Counted from the first letter of the stretch, positions 21,599 to 30,120 are shown. The stretch is 34,831 bases of DNA from Candidatus Saccharibacteria bacterium UBA6039 (GCA_002427805.1 DIZB01000023.1:1-34831); one strand, 5' to 3'. The notes: generated by a model not told the origin, from the letters alone. Numbers and translations: made by a program.

Positions 21599-23020
21599 AT
21601 GATTGAAAAAGCGAAAAACCATTGGCTGATACTCGTTATCTTAGCCGCCGCTCAACTTATGGTTGTTCTGGATTCATCAGTCGTCAACGTGGCATTACCG
21701 GCGGTGCAACACGCATTTAACCTCACCTCAACCGGCCTTCAATGGGTCGTCACGGCATACACACTCACGTTTGGTGGCTTCTTACTACTCGGTGGACGTG
21801 CAGCTGACCTATTCGGACGTAAACGAATGTTTCTTATCGGCATTACATTGTTTGTGCTTGCATCACTGATTGATGGCTTTGCACAAAACGGCACAATGCT
21901 GATTGTTCTTCGTGCGGTCCAGGGTCTCTCAGCTGCCTTAATGTCACCAGCTGCACTTTCGATTGTGCTTGTGACGTACCGCGAGGGTCATGAACGCAAT
22001 ACAGCACTTTCTATCTGGGGATCCGTTGGTGCCGGTGGGGCCGCTATCGGGGTACTCCTCGGTGGTGTTTTAACGCAGTATCTTAACTGGCGTTGGAACT
22101 TCTTTATTAACATTCCTATTGGCATTACAATTTTCATTGCCGCATGGCGACTGCTTCCTATTCATGAGTCTGAGGAAAAGAATAATAGTCTCGATCTTCC
22201 AGGCGCGATCTCAGTGACTGCTGCAGCCTTACTACTTGTATCGGGTATTGCAAACGCACCAACCAATGGGTGGGGATCAGCTGCGACGCTCGCGTACTTT
22301 ATTAGTGCTGCTGTACTGCTGACGTTCTTTATCTTTAACGAACGCCGTGCTAAGCGACCACTTGTACCACTTGATATATTCAAGAACCGTAACCTGACTG
22401 GCGCTAACCTGGTGCTTTTCCCAGTGGTTGCCAGTATGTTCTCAACGTTCTTCTTTGGCTCATTGTACCTCCAGAACGTGCTTGGGTACGACCCAGTTCG
22501 AACAGGCCTTAGCTTCCTGATTACACCTGTGGTGATTGCATTAACGGCCACAAATGTTCCACGTCTCGTAAAATTGGTCGGCTTTAAGCCAATCATCGTC
22601 GCAGGCCCACTGTTTATTATGAGTGCGCTTCTGGTGCTTGCACACGTTCCGGTTGATGGCAACTACTTTACGAATGTCTTGCCAGCGCTTATCTTGCTTG
22701 GTATGGGTGGGGGTATGAGCTTTGTGTCCGGAACAATTGCCGCGACGTCTGGCGTCAAGCCAACCCAGGCTGGACTTGCTTCGGGCCTCTTAAATACCTC
22801 ACAGCAAATTGGTGGTTCACTCGGCCTTGCAGTCCTTACTGGTATTGCAACGTCAGCTGCAGCCAGCTATGTGACACATTTAACAACTCTTCCGACAAAG
22901 TTAACGCCTCTTATGGCAGAAGTTGAGGGTATGCATGCAGCATTTTATACTGGCTCGGGTATCGCACTTGCGGCATCAATCATTGCCTTCTTCGTGATTA
23001 AAGCACCAAAAAAAGACTAA
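21599..23020 (+). CDS. DHA2-family MFS drug:proton antiporter (EmrB/QacA type)
   Basis: From ATG 21599 this is 473 aa; GGGAG at 21588-21592 supports that start over the upstream in-frame ATG at 21527. The N-terminal LDSSVVNVALPAVQHAF motif, GGRAADLFGRKR (motif A, about 70-81), a motif C-like GGAAIGVLLGG and about 14 hydrophobic segments place it in the DHA2 (14-TM) branch that exports drugs and cationic compounds. It is the probable target of the divergent MarR regulator. A strong bidirectional terminator follows 12 bases after its stop. Specificity is not inferable. Confidence 0.92.
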   Translation: MIEKAKNHWLILVILAAAQLMVVLDSSVVNVALPAVQHAFNLTSTGLQWVVTAYTLTFGGFLLLGGRAADLFGRKRMFLIGITLFVLASLIDGFAQNGTMLIVLRAVQGLSAALMSPAALSIVLVTYREGHERNTALSIWGSVGAGGAAIGVLLGGVLTQYLNWRWNFFINIPIGITIFIAAWRLLPIHESEEKNNSLDLPGAISVTAAALLLVSGIANAPTNGWGSAATLAYFISAAVLLTFFIFNERRAKRPLVPLDIFKNRNLTGANLVLFPVVASMFSTFFFGSLYLQNVLGYDPVRTGLSFLITPVVIALTATNVPRLVKLVGFKPIIVAGPLFIMSALLVLAHVPVDGNYFTNVLPALILLGMGGGMSFVSGTIAATSGVKPTQAGLASGLLNTSQQIGGSLGLAVLTGIATSAAASYVTHLTTLPTKLTPLMAEVEGMHAAFYTGSGIALAASIIAFFVIKAPKKD

Positions 23021-23032
23021 GTCTTCCTAACA

Positions 23033-23062
23033 AAAAAAGCCTCTGACCTCAGAGGCTTTTTT
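23033..23062. terminator. Bidirectional terminator
   Basis: GCCTCTGA pairs with TCAGAGGC and is flanked by seven A and six T. It is shared by the convergent MFS and DUF5684 genes. Confidence 0.9.
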
Positions 23063-23063
23063 G

Positions 23064-23498
23064 TTACTTGAGTGCTTTAGGATGCCACTTTGAATCGTCG
23101 AGAGCCAGCCACCCGAACCAAATAAGAGGAATAAATATTCCGATGACGATAAACCAGCTTTCTTTACCGAACTTAAGGCCAATACGGTAGAGTGCTATGT
23201 AGTAAAAAACGAGGGCAACGTAGCTAATAACGGGTAAAATCATCAGTATTGCCCAGTACCCTTTTTGATCGCCAAGCTCAAGTAATTTCCAGGTATTATA
23301 TACGGGCACCCAAGCAATCCACTGATCAATACCGGCTTTTTTAAAGATACGAGAAAGCAGAAGTGCCAGAATAACATAGGCAATCAAAGCAATAAGGAGA
23401 CAAATAAATATAATTGTTGAAACGGCGGCAACCGAAAGCCCAGCCTGGGCAATGTTCATTCCATGACCATAGTAAGCAATATGTGATAATAAACTCAT
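23064..23498 (-). CDS. DUF5684-like small membrane protein
   Basis: From ATG 23498 this is 144 aa: four hydrophobic segments with the family pattern IFKKAGIDQWIAWVPVYNTWKLLELGDQKGYW (about 53-84), where an aromatic-rich PVYN turn follows a basic loop, then IALYRIGLKFGKESWF. These proteins occur widely in CPR and Firmicutes next to signal-peptidase or secretion genes, but function is unknown. The longer in-frame start at 23525 is rejected because a TGG-TACAAT extended -10 (plus 23508-23516) sits nine bases before ATG 23498, which implies a leaderless message. folD starts divergently about 50 bases away. Confidence 0.7.
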   Translation of the reverse strand: MSLLSHIAYYGHGMNIAQAGLSVAAVSTIIFICLLIALIAYVILALLLSRIFKKAGIDQWIAWVPVYNTWKLLELGDQKGYWAILMILPVISYVALVFYYIALYRIGLKFGKESWFIVIGIFIPLIWFGWLALDDSKWHPKALK

Positions 23499-23545
23499 AC
23501 TACGTTTATTGTACCACTCGGCCAATATTTGTTAAGCTAGATACA

Positions 23546-24373
23546 ATGAAACTACTCGATGGAAAAGAGTTGGCGGGATACATTAAAGAACGCCAACTAA
23601 AACAGGTCCGAGCACTGCGCCAATCATGGCGAACTGTTCCGCGTCTCGCGATTATCCAGACAATTGATAACCCGGTGATCGATACCTATGTTGGTCTCAA
23701 AAAAATCTACGGCGCAGACATACTTGTTGAAGTTGATGCTTACAAGATTGACCAAACTAATCTGATGAGCCAAATTGAAACGCTTAATAAAGATGATACA
23801 GTGCACGGAATTATCATTCAGTTACCACTTGCCGAGCAAGCGCAGACTCAAGCTGCAGTCGATGCTGTGACGCCTGAAAAAGATGTTGATGGCCTTGGCA
23901 AGGATGCAACACTTACGCCAGCAACCGCCATGGCAATTGATTGGTTACTTGCAGGCTACAACGTGGGACTAAATGGTAAACAAATTGCGATTGTTGGTAA
24001 CGGCCGGCTCGTTGGTGCTCCACTTGCAAAACTTTGGAACAATCAAGGCTTAAAAACCACCATTTATGACAGTAAAACACCAGATCTTGCAGCTGAGCTA
24101 CGTCAGGCAGATGTTATTATCACGGCGACGGGTCAGCCTGCGCTTATTACGAAAGACATGATAGCGCCAGGCGCTGTGGTAGTAGATGCTGGCACCGCAG
24201 CTGAACACGGTAAAATCGTGGGGGATCTTTCCGCCGAAGTACGAGAACTTGATGATATTACGATCACACCCGAAAAAGGTGGCGTTGGTCCACTGACCGT
24301 CTGTGCATTATTTGATAATGTGATTCAATCTGCCAGAAGGGTGGCCGATCTTCACGGCCAACAAGACCTTTAG
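23546..24373 (+). CDS. folD: Bifunctional methylenetetrahydrofolate dehydrogenase/cyclohydrolase
   Basis: From ATG 23546 this is 275 aa, close to the family's usual 280-290. It converts methylene-THF to formyl-THF using NADP. The conserved YxxxK is Y-V-G-L-K (about 50-54; catalytic Lys), followed by GIIIQLPL (about 93-100), PEKDVDGL (about 114-121), the Rossmann segment GNGRLVGAPLA and GGVGPLTVCAL. In the ORF the upstream frame is open to 23414, but that extension antiparallels the DUF5684 gene and is not coding. Start context has no Shine-Dalgarno; a weak TAAGCT box lies seven bases upstream. Together with glyA it makes a short one-carbon pathway. Its end overlaps the receiver gene by four bases, tail to tail. 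Confidence 0.95.
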   Translation: MKLLDGKELAGYIKERQLKQVRALRQSWRTVPRLAIIQTIDNPVIDTYVGLKKIYGADILVEVDAYKIDQTNLMSQIETLNKDDTVHGIIIQLPLAEQAQTQAAVDAVTPEKDVDGLGKDATLTPATAMAIDWLLAGYNVGLNGKQIAIVGNGRLVGAPLAKLWNNQGLKTTIYDSKTPDLAAELRQADVIITATGQPALITKDMIAPGAVVVDAGTAAEHGKIVGDLSAEVRELDDITITPEKGGVGPLTVCALFDNVIQSARRVADLHGQQDL

Positions 24374-24741
24374 TCGAGGTGAAGGGCGTCTTTGACGCGT
24401 TGTACGACTTGCCGGGGCGTCAGACTTGCTTTGACGATATAGCTTTCAATGCCAAGGCTACGAAGTTCTTTTGGTGATTCTTCTTCGCCCATATTGGTGA
24501 GAATAATAACAGGGATGTTTTTACCCCAGTCGGCTTTACGAATAATACCAAGTGCCTCAGCACCGTCCATCTCTGGCATTTGTACGTCAAGTAAGATGAT
24601 GTCGGGCAAATATGCCTCAACGAGCGCGACGCCGCGCTTACCATTGTCGGCTAGTTGCACATCGAAGCCATCAGTCTCAAATTTCATGCGGTACATTTGG
24701 CTGATAACGGGATCATCTTCGATAATAGCTATTTTAGTCAT
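24370..24741 (-). CDS. Stand-alone response-regulator receiver domain
   Basis: This 123-aa CheY-like protein has the acidic pair Asp9-Asp10, phospho-acceptor Asp52 in ILLDVQMP, Thr82 in ILTNMG and Lys104 in YIVKAS. No output domain follows, so it must act through a partner, by protein contact, as in pilus or polarity control. It is divergent from a GAF histidine kinase whose start is 46 bases away; the pair probably forms one signalling unit sharing a promoter region. A TATTGT box (plus 24749-24754) ends seven bases before the ATG, consistent with a leaderless transcript. It overlaps folD by four bases in a convergent layout. Confidence 0.92.
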   Translation of the reverse strand: MTKIAIIEDDPVISQMYRMKFETDGFDVQLADNGKRGVALVEAYLPDIILLDVQMPEMDGAEALGIIRKADWGKNIPVIILTNMGEEESPKELRSLGIESYIVKASLTPRQVVQRVKDALHLD

Positions 24742-24787
24742 TGTTGCTACAATAATAACATAAGTACTATGAGCAAGGTGGGCCAGA

Positions 24788-26074
24788 TTGAATAAAACAC
24801 ATCCGAAACGTCGTGCGCTGAGAACGCCTCATTTTTATTCTGCTATTACGCATGCGCTCACCTCATCAACCGATCTCCGAAACCTCATTGAGCAACTCTC
24901 CGAGCAAATAGCCAGTCAGCTTGATGTTGATCACGTGTCTTTCTTCGTCTTTACAGACAGCGACCACTTTGTGACGGCCGGTACCTATGGGTATCCAGCA
25001 GTTCCAAAAAGCGATGCAAAAGCCATCAACTTGTATATGGGAAGCGACAGGCGAACGACGAGTATCTACGAGCGTTCCGCTGACGATCGCTTGCGTCGCC
25101 TGATGGTAAGCCACAATATGAGCATGTTTGTACCGCTTTTTCGTCGGGATAGTTTGCTAGGGTACATATTTATTGGTGAATCAGTCGCTGGTATCCGTAA
25201 TAAAAGCCACATGAAGCTGATGGATTCGATCGCTGATGAAATATCAATTGCCCTTCAAAATGCCGTCTCAATGCATGCCGTGCGTGAGCTTAATGCGACA
25301 TTGCAGCAAAAAATTACGGATGCAACTCACGAGCTAAAGACAAGTAATGCGCAGCTCCAGCGCCTTGACATGGCAAAGGATGAATTTGTCAGTATGGCAT
25401 CACATCAACTACGTACGCCACTAACAAGTGTGAAGGGCTACATTAGCATGGTGTTAGAGGGTGATGCCGGGCCAGTGAGCGATGCGCAGAAGCAACTTCT
25501 CGAGCAAGCATTCTTAAGTAGCGAGCGCATGGTACGCCTAATTGCAGACTTTTTAAACGTGTCACGCCTCCAAACAGGCAAGTTTGTGGTGGATGCGCAT
25601 CCGGTTGATCTTGCCAAAGTGGTGAGCCAGGAACTAGATAGTCTCAAAACAAATGCTGCTTCCCGTGGCCTGACATTTCGTTATCACCCACCAAAGAATG
25701 TAGGGCTTATCACGCTTGATGAAGATAAAATTCGACAAGTGATTATGAATTTTTGTGATAATGCACTCTACTATTCGAAAGAGAAAAGTACAATTCAAGT
25801 GAGTCTCATACCAACCAAGGGGGTTGTCTCTTTTACCGTTAAAGATACAGGTATTGGCGTACCAAAAGAAGAGCAAGCAGGGCTCTTTACAAAATTCTTT
25901 CGTGCATCAAATGCCAAGAAGCAACGACCTGATGGTACAGGTGTTGGACTATTTCTTGCAAAGAAGGTTATTGATGCACATGGGGGCACTATGATATTTG
26001 AGTCGATCGAGGCTAAGGGAAGTACGTTTGGTTTTCGTTTGCCAGTTAGTCTAGTTGCCAAAGATACGAAATAG
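24788..26074 (+). CDS. Soluble GAF-domain sensor histidine kinase
   Basis: This 428-aa kinase has a GAF domain (about 25-160), a coiled-coil linker (about 163-195), a HisKA domain with phospho-acceptor His206 in SMASHQLRTPL, and an HATPase domain with N box NFCDNALYYS (about 322-331), G1 DTGIGVP (about 356) and G2 GTGVGLFLA (about 383). No membrane segment is present, so it senses a cytoplasmic signal. The start is TTG 24788 with AAGGTGG about seven bases upstream. An ATG at 24769 begins an 8-codon ORF (MSKVGQIE) that overlaps this start and might couple translation. The likely partner is the divergent receiver protein. Confidence 0.92.
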   Translation: MNKTHPKRRALRTPHFYSAITHALTSSTDLRNLIEQLSEQIASQLDVDHVSFFVFTDSDHFVTAGTYGYPAVPKSDAKAINLYMGSDRRTTSIYERSADDRLRRLMVSHNMSMFVPLFRRDSLLGYIFIGESVAGIRNKSHMKLMDSIADEISIALQNAVSMHAVRELNATLQQKITDATHELKTSNAQLQRLDMAKDEFVSMASHQLRTPLTSVKGYISMVLEGDAGPVSDAQKQLLEQAFLSSERMVRLIADFLNVSRLQTGKFVVDAHPVDLAKVVSQELDSLKTNAASRGLTFRYHPPKNVGLITLDEDKIRQVIMNFCDNALYYSKEKSTIQVSLIPTKGVVSFTVKDTGIGVPKEEQAGLFTKFFRASNAKKQRPDGTGVGLFLAKKVIDAHGGTMIFESIEAKGSTFGFRLPVSLVAKDTK

Positions 26075-26269
26075 TTCGACGATAATCACGATCAAAGCAA
26101 CCGCGATACCACTGGCGATGAGGATTGGCCTAGCCGCACGCTTATGTTCAAACCACCATTGAGCCAGTTTGTTGCGATTTGATGCAGTGATACGAGTCAC
26201 AACAGGCCGCGTCATTGCGGCGTCTGCTCCGGTATAGGCTTTGTTGCGCTTCTTTTTTTGCTTTGCCAT
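26051..26269 (-). CDS. Small single-pass membrane protein
   Basis: This 72-aa protein has a very basic N-terminus (MAKQKKKRNKAY), then one hydrophobic helix (about 47-67; PILIASGIAVALIVIIVELF) and a short tail. By the positive-inside rule the long basic part is cytoplasmic. I do not recognise a family; small proteins of this shape are frequent in CPR genomes. A TATACT box lies nine bases before ATG 26269. It overlaps the 3' end of the kinase gene by 24 bp, tail to tail. Confidence 0.65.
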   Translation of the reverse strand: MAKQKKKRNKAYTGADAAMTRPVVTRITASNRNKLAQWWFEHKRAARPILIASGIAVALIVIIVELFRIFGN

Positions 26270-26288
26270 AGTGTCACTAGTATAACAA

Positions 26289-26319
26289 AAATAACCCCCG
26301 TATAATACGGGGGTTATTT
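26289..26319. terminator. Bidirectional hairpin terminator
   Basis: A perfect 15-bp stem, AAATAACCCCCGTAT with ATACGGGGGTTATTT, around a single A. It sits between the start of the small membrane protein gene and the end of the surface-protein gene, and terminates the latter on the minus strand. Confidence 0.8.
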
Positions 26320-26370
26320 GGCCTGAATCACTTCAGATATCTATAAAGATATTGGGGAGCGGTCAGACTC

Positions 26371-27699
26371 TTAAAGGTTCGCACCAAGGCGACGACTACG
26401 TACATAGTAAACTATGCTTGCAATCATTGCACCAAGGCCAGTAAATGCTAGAATGTTTTCACTCGCACCCGTGTGAGGAAGCTGGGGAGGAGTAACTACT
26501 GGTGTACACTTAGTTAAATCTTGAGTGTACTTGCTGTTGCTGAGGTCTGATTTGTTGATTGTAACAATCTGCTTTGTAGTAGTATCACAAGCTTGAACCG
26601 TAGTCGTAGTAGTACATGTCTTATTGACAGTCACAACAGCGGTATCTTGTTTAGTCGTACCATTTACAATTGCACTTGCTGTGTTTGTAAGTGTATTAGG
26701 ACCACAAACTGCGAGTGAATCATTACTTGCAACAGTTGCGCTAAAGATAGCGTATGCACCACCACCAGCATTGTAAGAACCGATGTTTATACCAGCTCTG
26801 GTAATGTCATCAGTTGCTTTAGAGTTAGCCTTAAGTGGTGTAGTGAATGTTGTACTTCCGTTTACGTACGTCTCACCTGTAGGAAGTTGATCCTTAAGTG
26901 CGACATCGTTTTGTAGGCTTGTACCAGTGTTCTTGTACTGGATAAGGTAGTCAACGGTTTCACCAGGCTGTGCTGTGTAATTCTTCGTCCATGCGTTAGC
27001 ACCGTGTTTACTTACTTCTTTGCTAACAGTAAAGTTAGAAGAAGTAGCTTTCACGTTGAATGTTACATAACCAGCGTAGTTGTTACAACCAGGTACCACT
27101 CCGTCGAGTTTATCGAAACCAAGTGGGTCACCAGTCGTTACAATACTGTCAGGCATTGTCATACCGTTTGTAAGACCCTTGTTGTAAATATGAGCAGAAC
27201 CAGGAACCATTGCAAGGTTCAGGGCACTATCACTTGTAAGTGTAACGTTGTCAAATACTTGACCTGGAGTTGCGTTAGCTGCACCAACGTATGAAACGCT
27301 TTGTGCCGTACCGTTAACTACTGCAGGAATCTCTGAACGAACGAATGCACCGTGTGCAATACCAACACCACTTGCGTTCAAATCACTTGAAGCGTTGTTG
27401 TGGTAGTACACGAATACTGTATATTCTTTACCATCCTGAACTTTAATGTTATCAGTGTAAGTGCTATTTGAAGCACTTGCATCTTTGATTTGCATAAAGT
27501 TAGGCTCAAAACCTTGAACTGGGTTGTCGGTAATTGAGTTAAATGTAACGTAGTCAGCTGGGGCTGCAGTTGTAAACAACTGTCGACCAGTAACTGGTCC
27601 CCATGCGAATGCAACTGCAGGTACAACGACCGCAGCTGTAACGATAGCGGCAACGCTAAGGCGTTTAGGCATCGATTTGATCCATGAAATAAACTTCAT
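26371..27699 (-). CDS. Secreted DUF11-type surface protein with LPHTG sorting signal
   Basis: This 442-aa protein has a signal peptide (basic MKFISWIKSMPKRL, hydrophobic SVAAIVTAAVVVPAVAFA, cleavage near residue 32). It has an Asn/Thr/Ser-rich beta-sandwich exterior including a DUF11-like unit (about 225-345; YTAQPGETVDYLIQYKNTG, LKDQLPTGETYVNGS) and a C-terminal sorting signal: LPHTG (407-411), a hydrophobic helix and the basic tail RSRRLGANL. It should be anchored to peptidoglycan by a sortase, though no sortase gene is in the window. An AGGAG Shine-Dalgarno and regular codon use suggest high expression, so it may be a major coat or S-layer-like protein. Three or more Cys lie in the last third. 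It is transcribed away from the GC-rich island. Confidence 0.85.
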   Translation of the reverse strand: MKFISWIKSMPKRLSVAAIVTAAVVVPAVAFAWGPVTGRQLFTTAAPADYVTFNSITDNPVQGFEPNFMQIKDASASNSTYTDNIKVQDGKEYTVFVYYHNNASSDLNASGVGIAHGAFVRSEIPAVVNGTAQSVSYVGAANATPGQVFDNVTLTSDSALNLAMVPGSAHIYNKGLTNGMTMPDSIVTTGDPLGFDKLDGVVPGCNNYAGYVTFNVKATSSNFTVSKEVSKHGANAWTKNYTAQPGETVDYLIQYKNTGTSLQNDVALKDQLPTGETYVNGSTTFTTPLKANSKATDDITRAGINIGSYNAGGGAYAIFSATVASNDSLAVCGPNTLTNTASAIVNGTTKQDTAVVTVNKTCTTTTTVQACDTTTKQIVTINKSDLSNSKYTQDLTKCTPVVTPPQLPHTGASENILAFTGLGAMIASIVYYVRSRRLGANL

Positions 27700-27933
27700 A
27701 ATATGCTCCTATTTCTTGTCACCATAAAGGCAACGATTATTAAATGTGTCCACTAAAATTGATATAAATTGCACATTCCTAGCATTAAATTGTTAACGAA
27801 CACATCCCACTCGAGAATCCAAATCAGATCATTACATAATTGCACGTATATGGTTTTCCTCTGAAGGAAATCAACAATCTTACGATCGGATTTCCTTCAG
27901 AGAGACTCGCGAAAGTCTCCATGTGTATTACCC
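27700..27933. other. Gap at the left edge of the GC-rich island, with a perfect 14-bp inverted repeat
   Basis: No gene is supported. CTCTGAAGGAAATC (27859-27872) and GATTTCCTTCAGAG (27889-27902) are a perfect 14-bp inverted repeat with a 16-nt loop and no T-run. A second dyad, GAGACT with AGTCTC, follows directly (about 27903-27918). Base composition switches from AT-rich to GC-rich just to the right. The surface-protein promoter must lie to the left. Confidence 0.5.
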
Positions 27934-27978
27934 GAAGCGGGGCGGGTGGCATCCGAAGACGCCACCCGCCCTTGCTTC
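27934..27978 (-). terminator. GC-rich hairpin after the first island gene
   Basis: GGGCGGGTGGC (27940-27950) pairs with GCCACCCGCCC (27961-27971), extended by GAAGC/GCTTC outside. It overlaps the stop codon of the minus-strand gene and has no U-run. It resembles the I-shaped terminators of high-GC bacteria rather than the A/T-flanked terminators elsewhere in this window. Confidence 0.6.
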
Positions 27979-29110
27979 AGCAGCTCGTCTTCCCCGGAGG
28001 GATCGGGCAGGTGGTCGGCGCGTCTGACGGCGTCGGCGCATCTGTCTGCTTGACGGGCTCGGGGCTCGGGCTTGCCGACGGTGAAGCGGAGGGAGTGGGC
28101 GTCGCGGTGTGAACCACGGGCGCCGTATCCGTTCCGCCATCGTTGACTACCGCGGGCTTACCGGGCACGTAGACGTACTGCGTGGGACTCGTGTCCTTGC
28201 CGGTCACGCACTTGCCGTTGATGTTCTTCACCTTGCCGGGCGGGCATGACGGTGAAGGTGTTGGGGTGGGGGTCGGCGTCGAGTGTCCGTGGGGCGGAGT
28301 CGACGTCTTGGGCGGGGGAGTCGTGACGCAGGTGAACCCCGCGATACGCTGGTCTCCCTTGGTGGTGTCACCTCCGATTCCGACGTTGTAGCCGAACTCG
28401 ATCCCGCAGTTCTGCACACCCTTCCAGGTGATGCGGAACCTCAGGAAGTCTCCGGTGTACTCGTTGGGGTTCTCCACGATCGGCCGAACGTTGGCCTTGG
28501 TGGTGAGCACTTCAGGTGTCGCGTGATAGTTCCACGCGGTCTGCAGGTCCTTCACGTACGAGACGTCGAAGATGGTCATGAGCCCAGCGAACTGAGTCAT
28601 GGTCGTCGTCGCCGTGTTGTACGAGATCTTCCCACTGAACACCTTATCTGCCCACGCCTTGGGCGTGGTCCCTACGAACTGTCCGAACAAGTTCGGGTTG
28701 AGCTCGCCGAGAATCGGATACTTGGTGACGAGCGCGACACCTGCCATCCCTGCCTCTTCAGGCTGGGAGCAGATGGACGCGTTGATGCGGTCACGCTCCA
28801 CCGGGGTGGCGGAGATGTTGACCGAATCGCTGTTTTCGCGCGCTGTGGCGTCCGCCGTGTCGACCTTGTTGGGGATGTAGGTCAGAACGACCTTCCCGTT
28901 CTTGGTCGGCATGCCGTACTTCGTGACCAGGGCCACGCAGTCGACACTCGGGGGGTTAGCGATGAGGCTCCGAACGTCGTTCGGAACTCCACCGATCGGC
29001 CCGCTTCCAGACGAGGTGACCAGGGGCCAGATCGAGAGGAAGAGGAGCGACAGCACCATTGCAATACCGGTGATTATGGCCCCGGTTCGCCAGTTGCGAA
29101 AGCTCTCCAT
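27977..29110 (-). CDS. Membrane-anchored extracytoplasmic protein with Thr/Pro/Ser-rich linkers, unknown function
   Basis: This 377-aa protein has a short cytoplasmic N-terminus, one TM helix (about 11-31; IITGIAMVLSLLFLSIWPLV) and an exported domain (about 40-255). That domain includes two similar VALVTKY segments (about 59-65 and 125-131), which suggests a weak internal repeat. A Pro/Thr stretch (TPPPKTSTPPHGHSTPTPTPTPSPS) leads to a Cys-flanked loop CPPGKVKNINGKC, then another Pro/Ser linker and a terminal CPIPPGKTSC. The two Cys pairs could form disulfides outside the cell. I recognise no family. AGGGAGG eight bases upstream of ATG 29110 supports the start. It is the second gene of a two-gene leftward unit, 123 bases behind the Ala/Pro-rich protein gene. 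Confidence 0.65.
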   Translation of the reverse strand: MESFRNWRTGAIITGIAMVLSLLFLSIWPLVTSSGSGPIGGVPNDVRSLIANPPSVDCVALVTKYGMPTKNGKVVLTYIPNKVDTADATARENSDSVNISATPVERDRINASICSQPEEAGMAGVALVTKYPILGELNPNLFGQFVGTTPKAWADKVFSGKISYNTATTTMTQFAGLMTIFDVSYVKDLQTAWNYHATPEVLTTKANVRPIVENPNEYTGDFLRFRITWKGVQNCGIEFGYNVGIGGDTTKGDQRIAGFTCVTTPPPKTSTPPHGHSTPTPTPTPSPSCPPGKVKNINGKCVTGKDTSPTQYVYVPGKPAVVNDGGTDTAPVVHTATPTPSASPSASPSPEPVKQTDAPTPSDAPTTCPIPPGKTSC

Positions 29111-29233
29111 GAGGAGAACCTCCCTTCTGTCCCGAAGGACATCAGAACGGACGGGGCCTTCCCGAACGTTTACTTAGTGGACGTGGGCGGACTGAACCGC
29201 CATGAGAGCTAGGCTCCTACACGTCCTTGCAGC
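29111..29233 (-). other. Spacer between the two leftward island genes with hairpins
   Basis: Minus strand contains GGCGG-ttcagt-CCGCC and GTCC-ttcg-GGAC hairpins, the latter directly before the ribosome binding site. The leader could modulate translation of the downstream gene or hold an internal promoter. No ORF is supported. Confidence 0.35.
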
Positions 29234-29992
29234 TTACGCTGCGGGCGGAACATGCGCGGTGACGACCACCGGCTGGGGTGCCGCAGCGATACGAATCGCG
29301 CGGCGCCAGCTGATGAGCGAGCCGATCACGCCTCCGATGAAGCCCCAGAACAGCGGGATGAGCAGGAACGCGAGGAACTCGCGTACTCCGAGGCTCAGGC
29401 CACCAGTCTTGTCGGGGTAGAACCCCGGGTAGGCGTTGTGCATGATGCTGAACGCGATCAGCAGGAAGACGATCGCGATCACCCACACCCACGCACCGAA
29501 GTGCGTACGAGTGTAGGTGACGAAACCGCCGACTCCGTTGTTCACGTTCACGACGTTCCCGTTCGCGACGGCCACCGCAGCGGGTGCTGCGGGGGCGTCG
29601 AGTCCGAGTTCGGCGATGCCATCCACCGGCGGTGTCGTGTCGACCGCGGATGCGGCCGGCGCGACGGGAGCCGGAGTGGTCGCAGGCGCAGGTGTGACCG
29701 GTAGAACTGCCGTTGCGGGCGGTTCGGCCGGCGCCGTTGCGGGCGGAGTGGGGTTGCCGTGAGCCATGTAGCCCGTCTGACCCCTCTCCTCCTGAACGAC
29801 AGCCATCTGATCGTTCGCCTCCTGCTCGAGAACACGGCCAGCGATGGCGATGTCCCTGAGCTCAGCTTCCTTCTTCGCGGCGAGACCGAGCTCGATGAGC
29901 TCGAGTTCTGCGTCGCGGTCGAGAACGCTCTGGGCGGTTGCACGAGCAGCCTTGCGAACTGCGTTGGTTCCATTGACGTTGCGTGTGGACAT
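29234..29992 (-). CDS. Ala/Pro-rich protein with N-terminal helix and two C-terminal TM segments, unknown function
   Basis: From ATG 29992 this is 252 aa. An AAGGCAAG Shine-Dalgarno-like stretch precedes it; the longest ORF would add 42 residues that run through a structured leader and is rejected. Residues about 10-70 form a charged, probably coiled-coil helix (RDAELELIELGLAAKKEAELRD). Residues about 80-140 are a low-complexity Pro/Ala/Thr linker, followed by a short AVANGNVVNVNNGVGGF segment and two TM helices (about 165-187 and 205-233) with a basic loop SWRRAIRIA. The layout recalls superinfection or short membrane-scaffold proteins but I assign no function. It is the first gene of the leftward island unit. 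Confidence 0.6.
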   Translation of the reverse strand: MSTRNVNGTNAVRKAARATAQSVLDRDAELELIELGLAAKKEAELRDIAIAGRVLEQEANDQMAVVQEERGQTGYMAHGNPTPPATAPAEPPATAVLPVTPAPATTPAPVAPAASAVDTTPPVDGIAELGLDAPAAPAAVAVANGNVVNVNNGVGGFVTYTRTHFGAWVWVIAIVFLLIAFSIMHNAYPGFYPDKTGGLSLGVREFLAFLLIPLFWGFIGGVIGSLISWRRAIRIAAAPQPVVVTAHVPPAA

Positions 29993-30068
29993 TGTCTTGC
30001 CTTTCATGGGTCGGTGCGGGAATCCCCACACAAAATGAATTTCATGTGGTTTGTCTCCCGCAGCGTAG

Positions 30069-30120
30069 CTTTGGTTGACACGATAGCGACGAAGCGTCAT
30101 CGCCATGGTGTCAACCAAAG
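30069..30120 (-). repeat. Perfect 13-bp inverted repeat in the leader of the leftward genes
   Basis: CTTTGGTTGACAC (30069-30081) and GTGTCAACCAAAG (30108-30120) pair perfectly. The inner 26 bases contain GACG/CGTC and GCG/CGC complementarity, so the transcript would fold into one long stem ~80-130 nt upstream of ATG 29992. TTGACA on either arm could also be a -35 element. Confidence 0.5.

Noticed and set aside
28283..29212. Long plus-strand ORFs (up to 309 aa) inside the GC-rich island, also at 29252-29704 and 30495-31172 on the opposite strands of the called genes
   Set aside because: They are antisense to better-supported genes with signal or TM features and ribosome binding sites. High G+C reduces stop codons on the opposite strand, and the products are Arg/Ser-rich without any fold signature.
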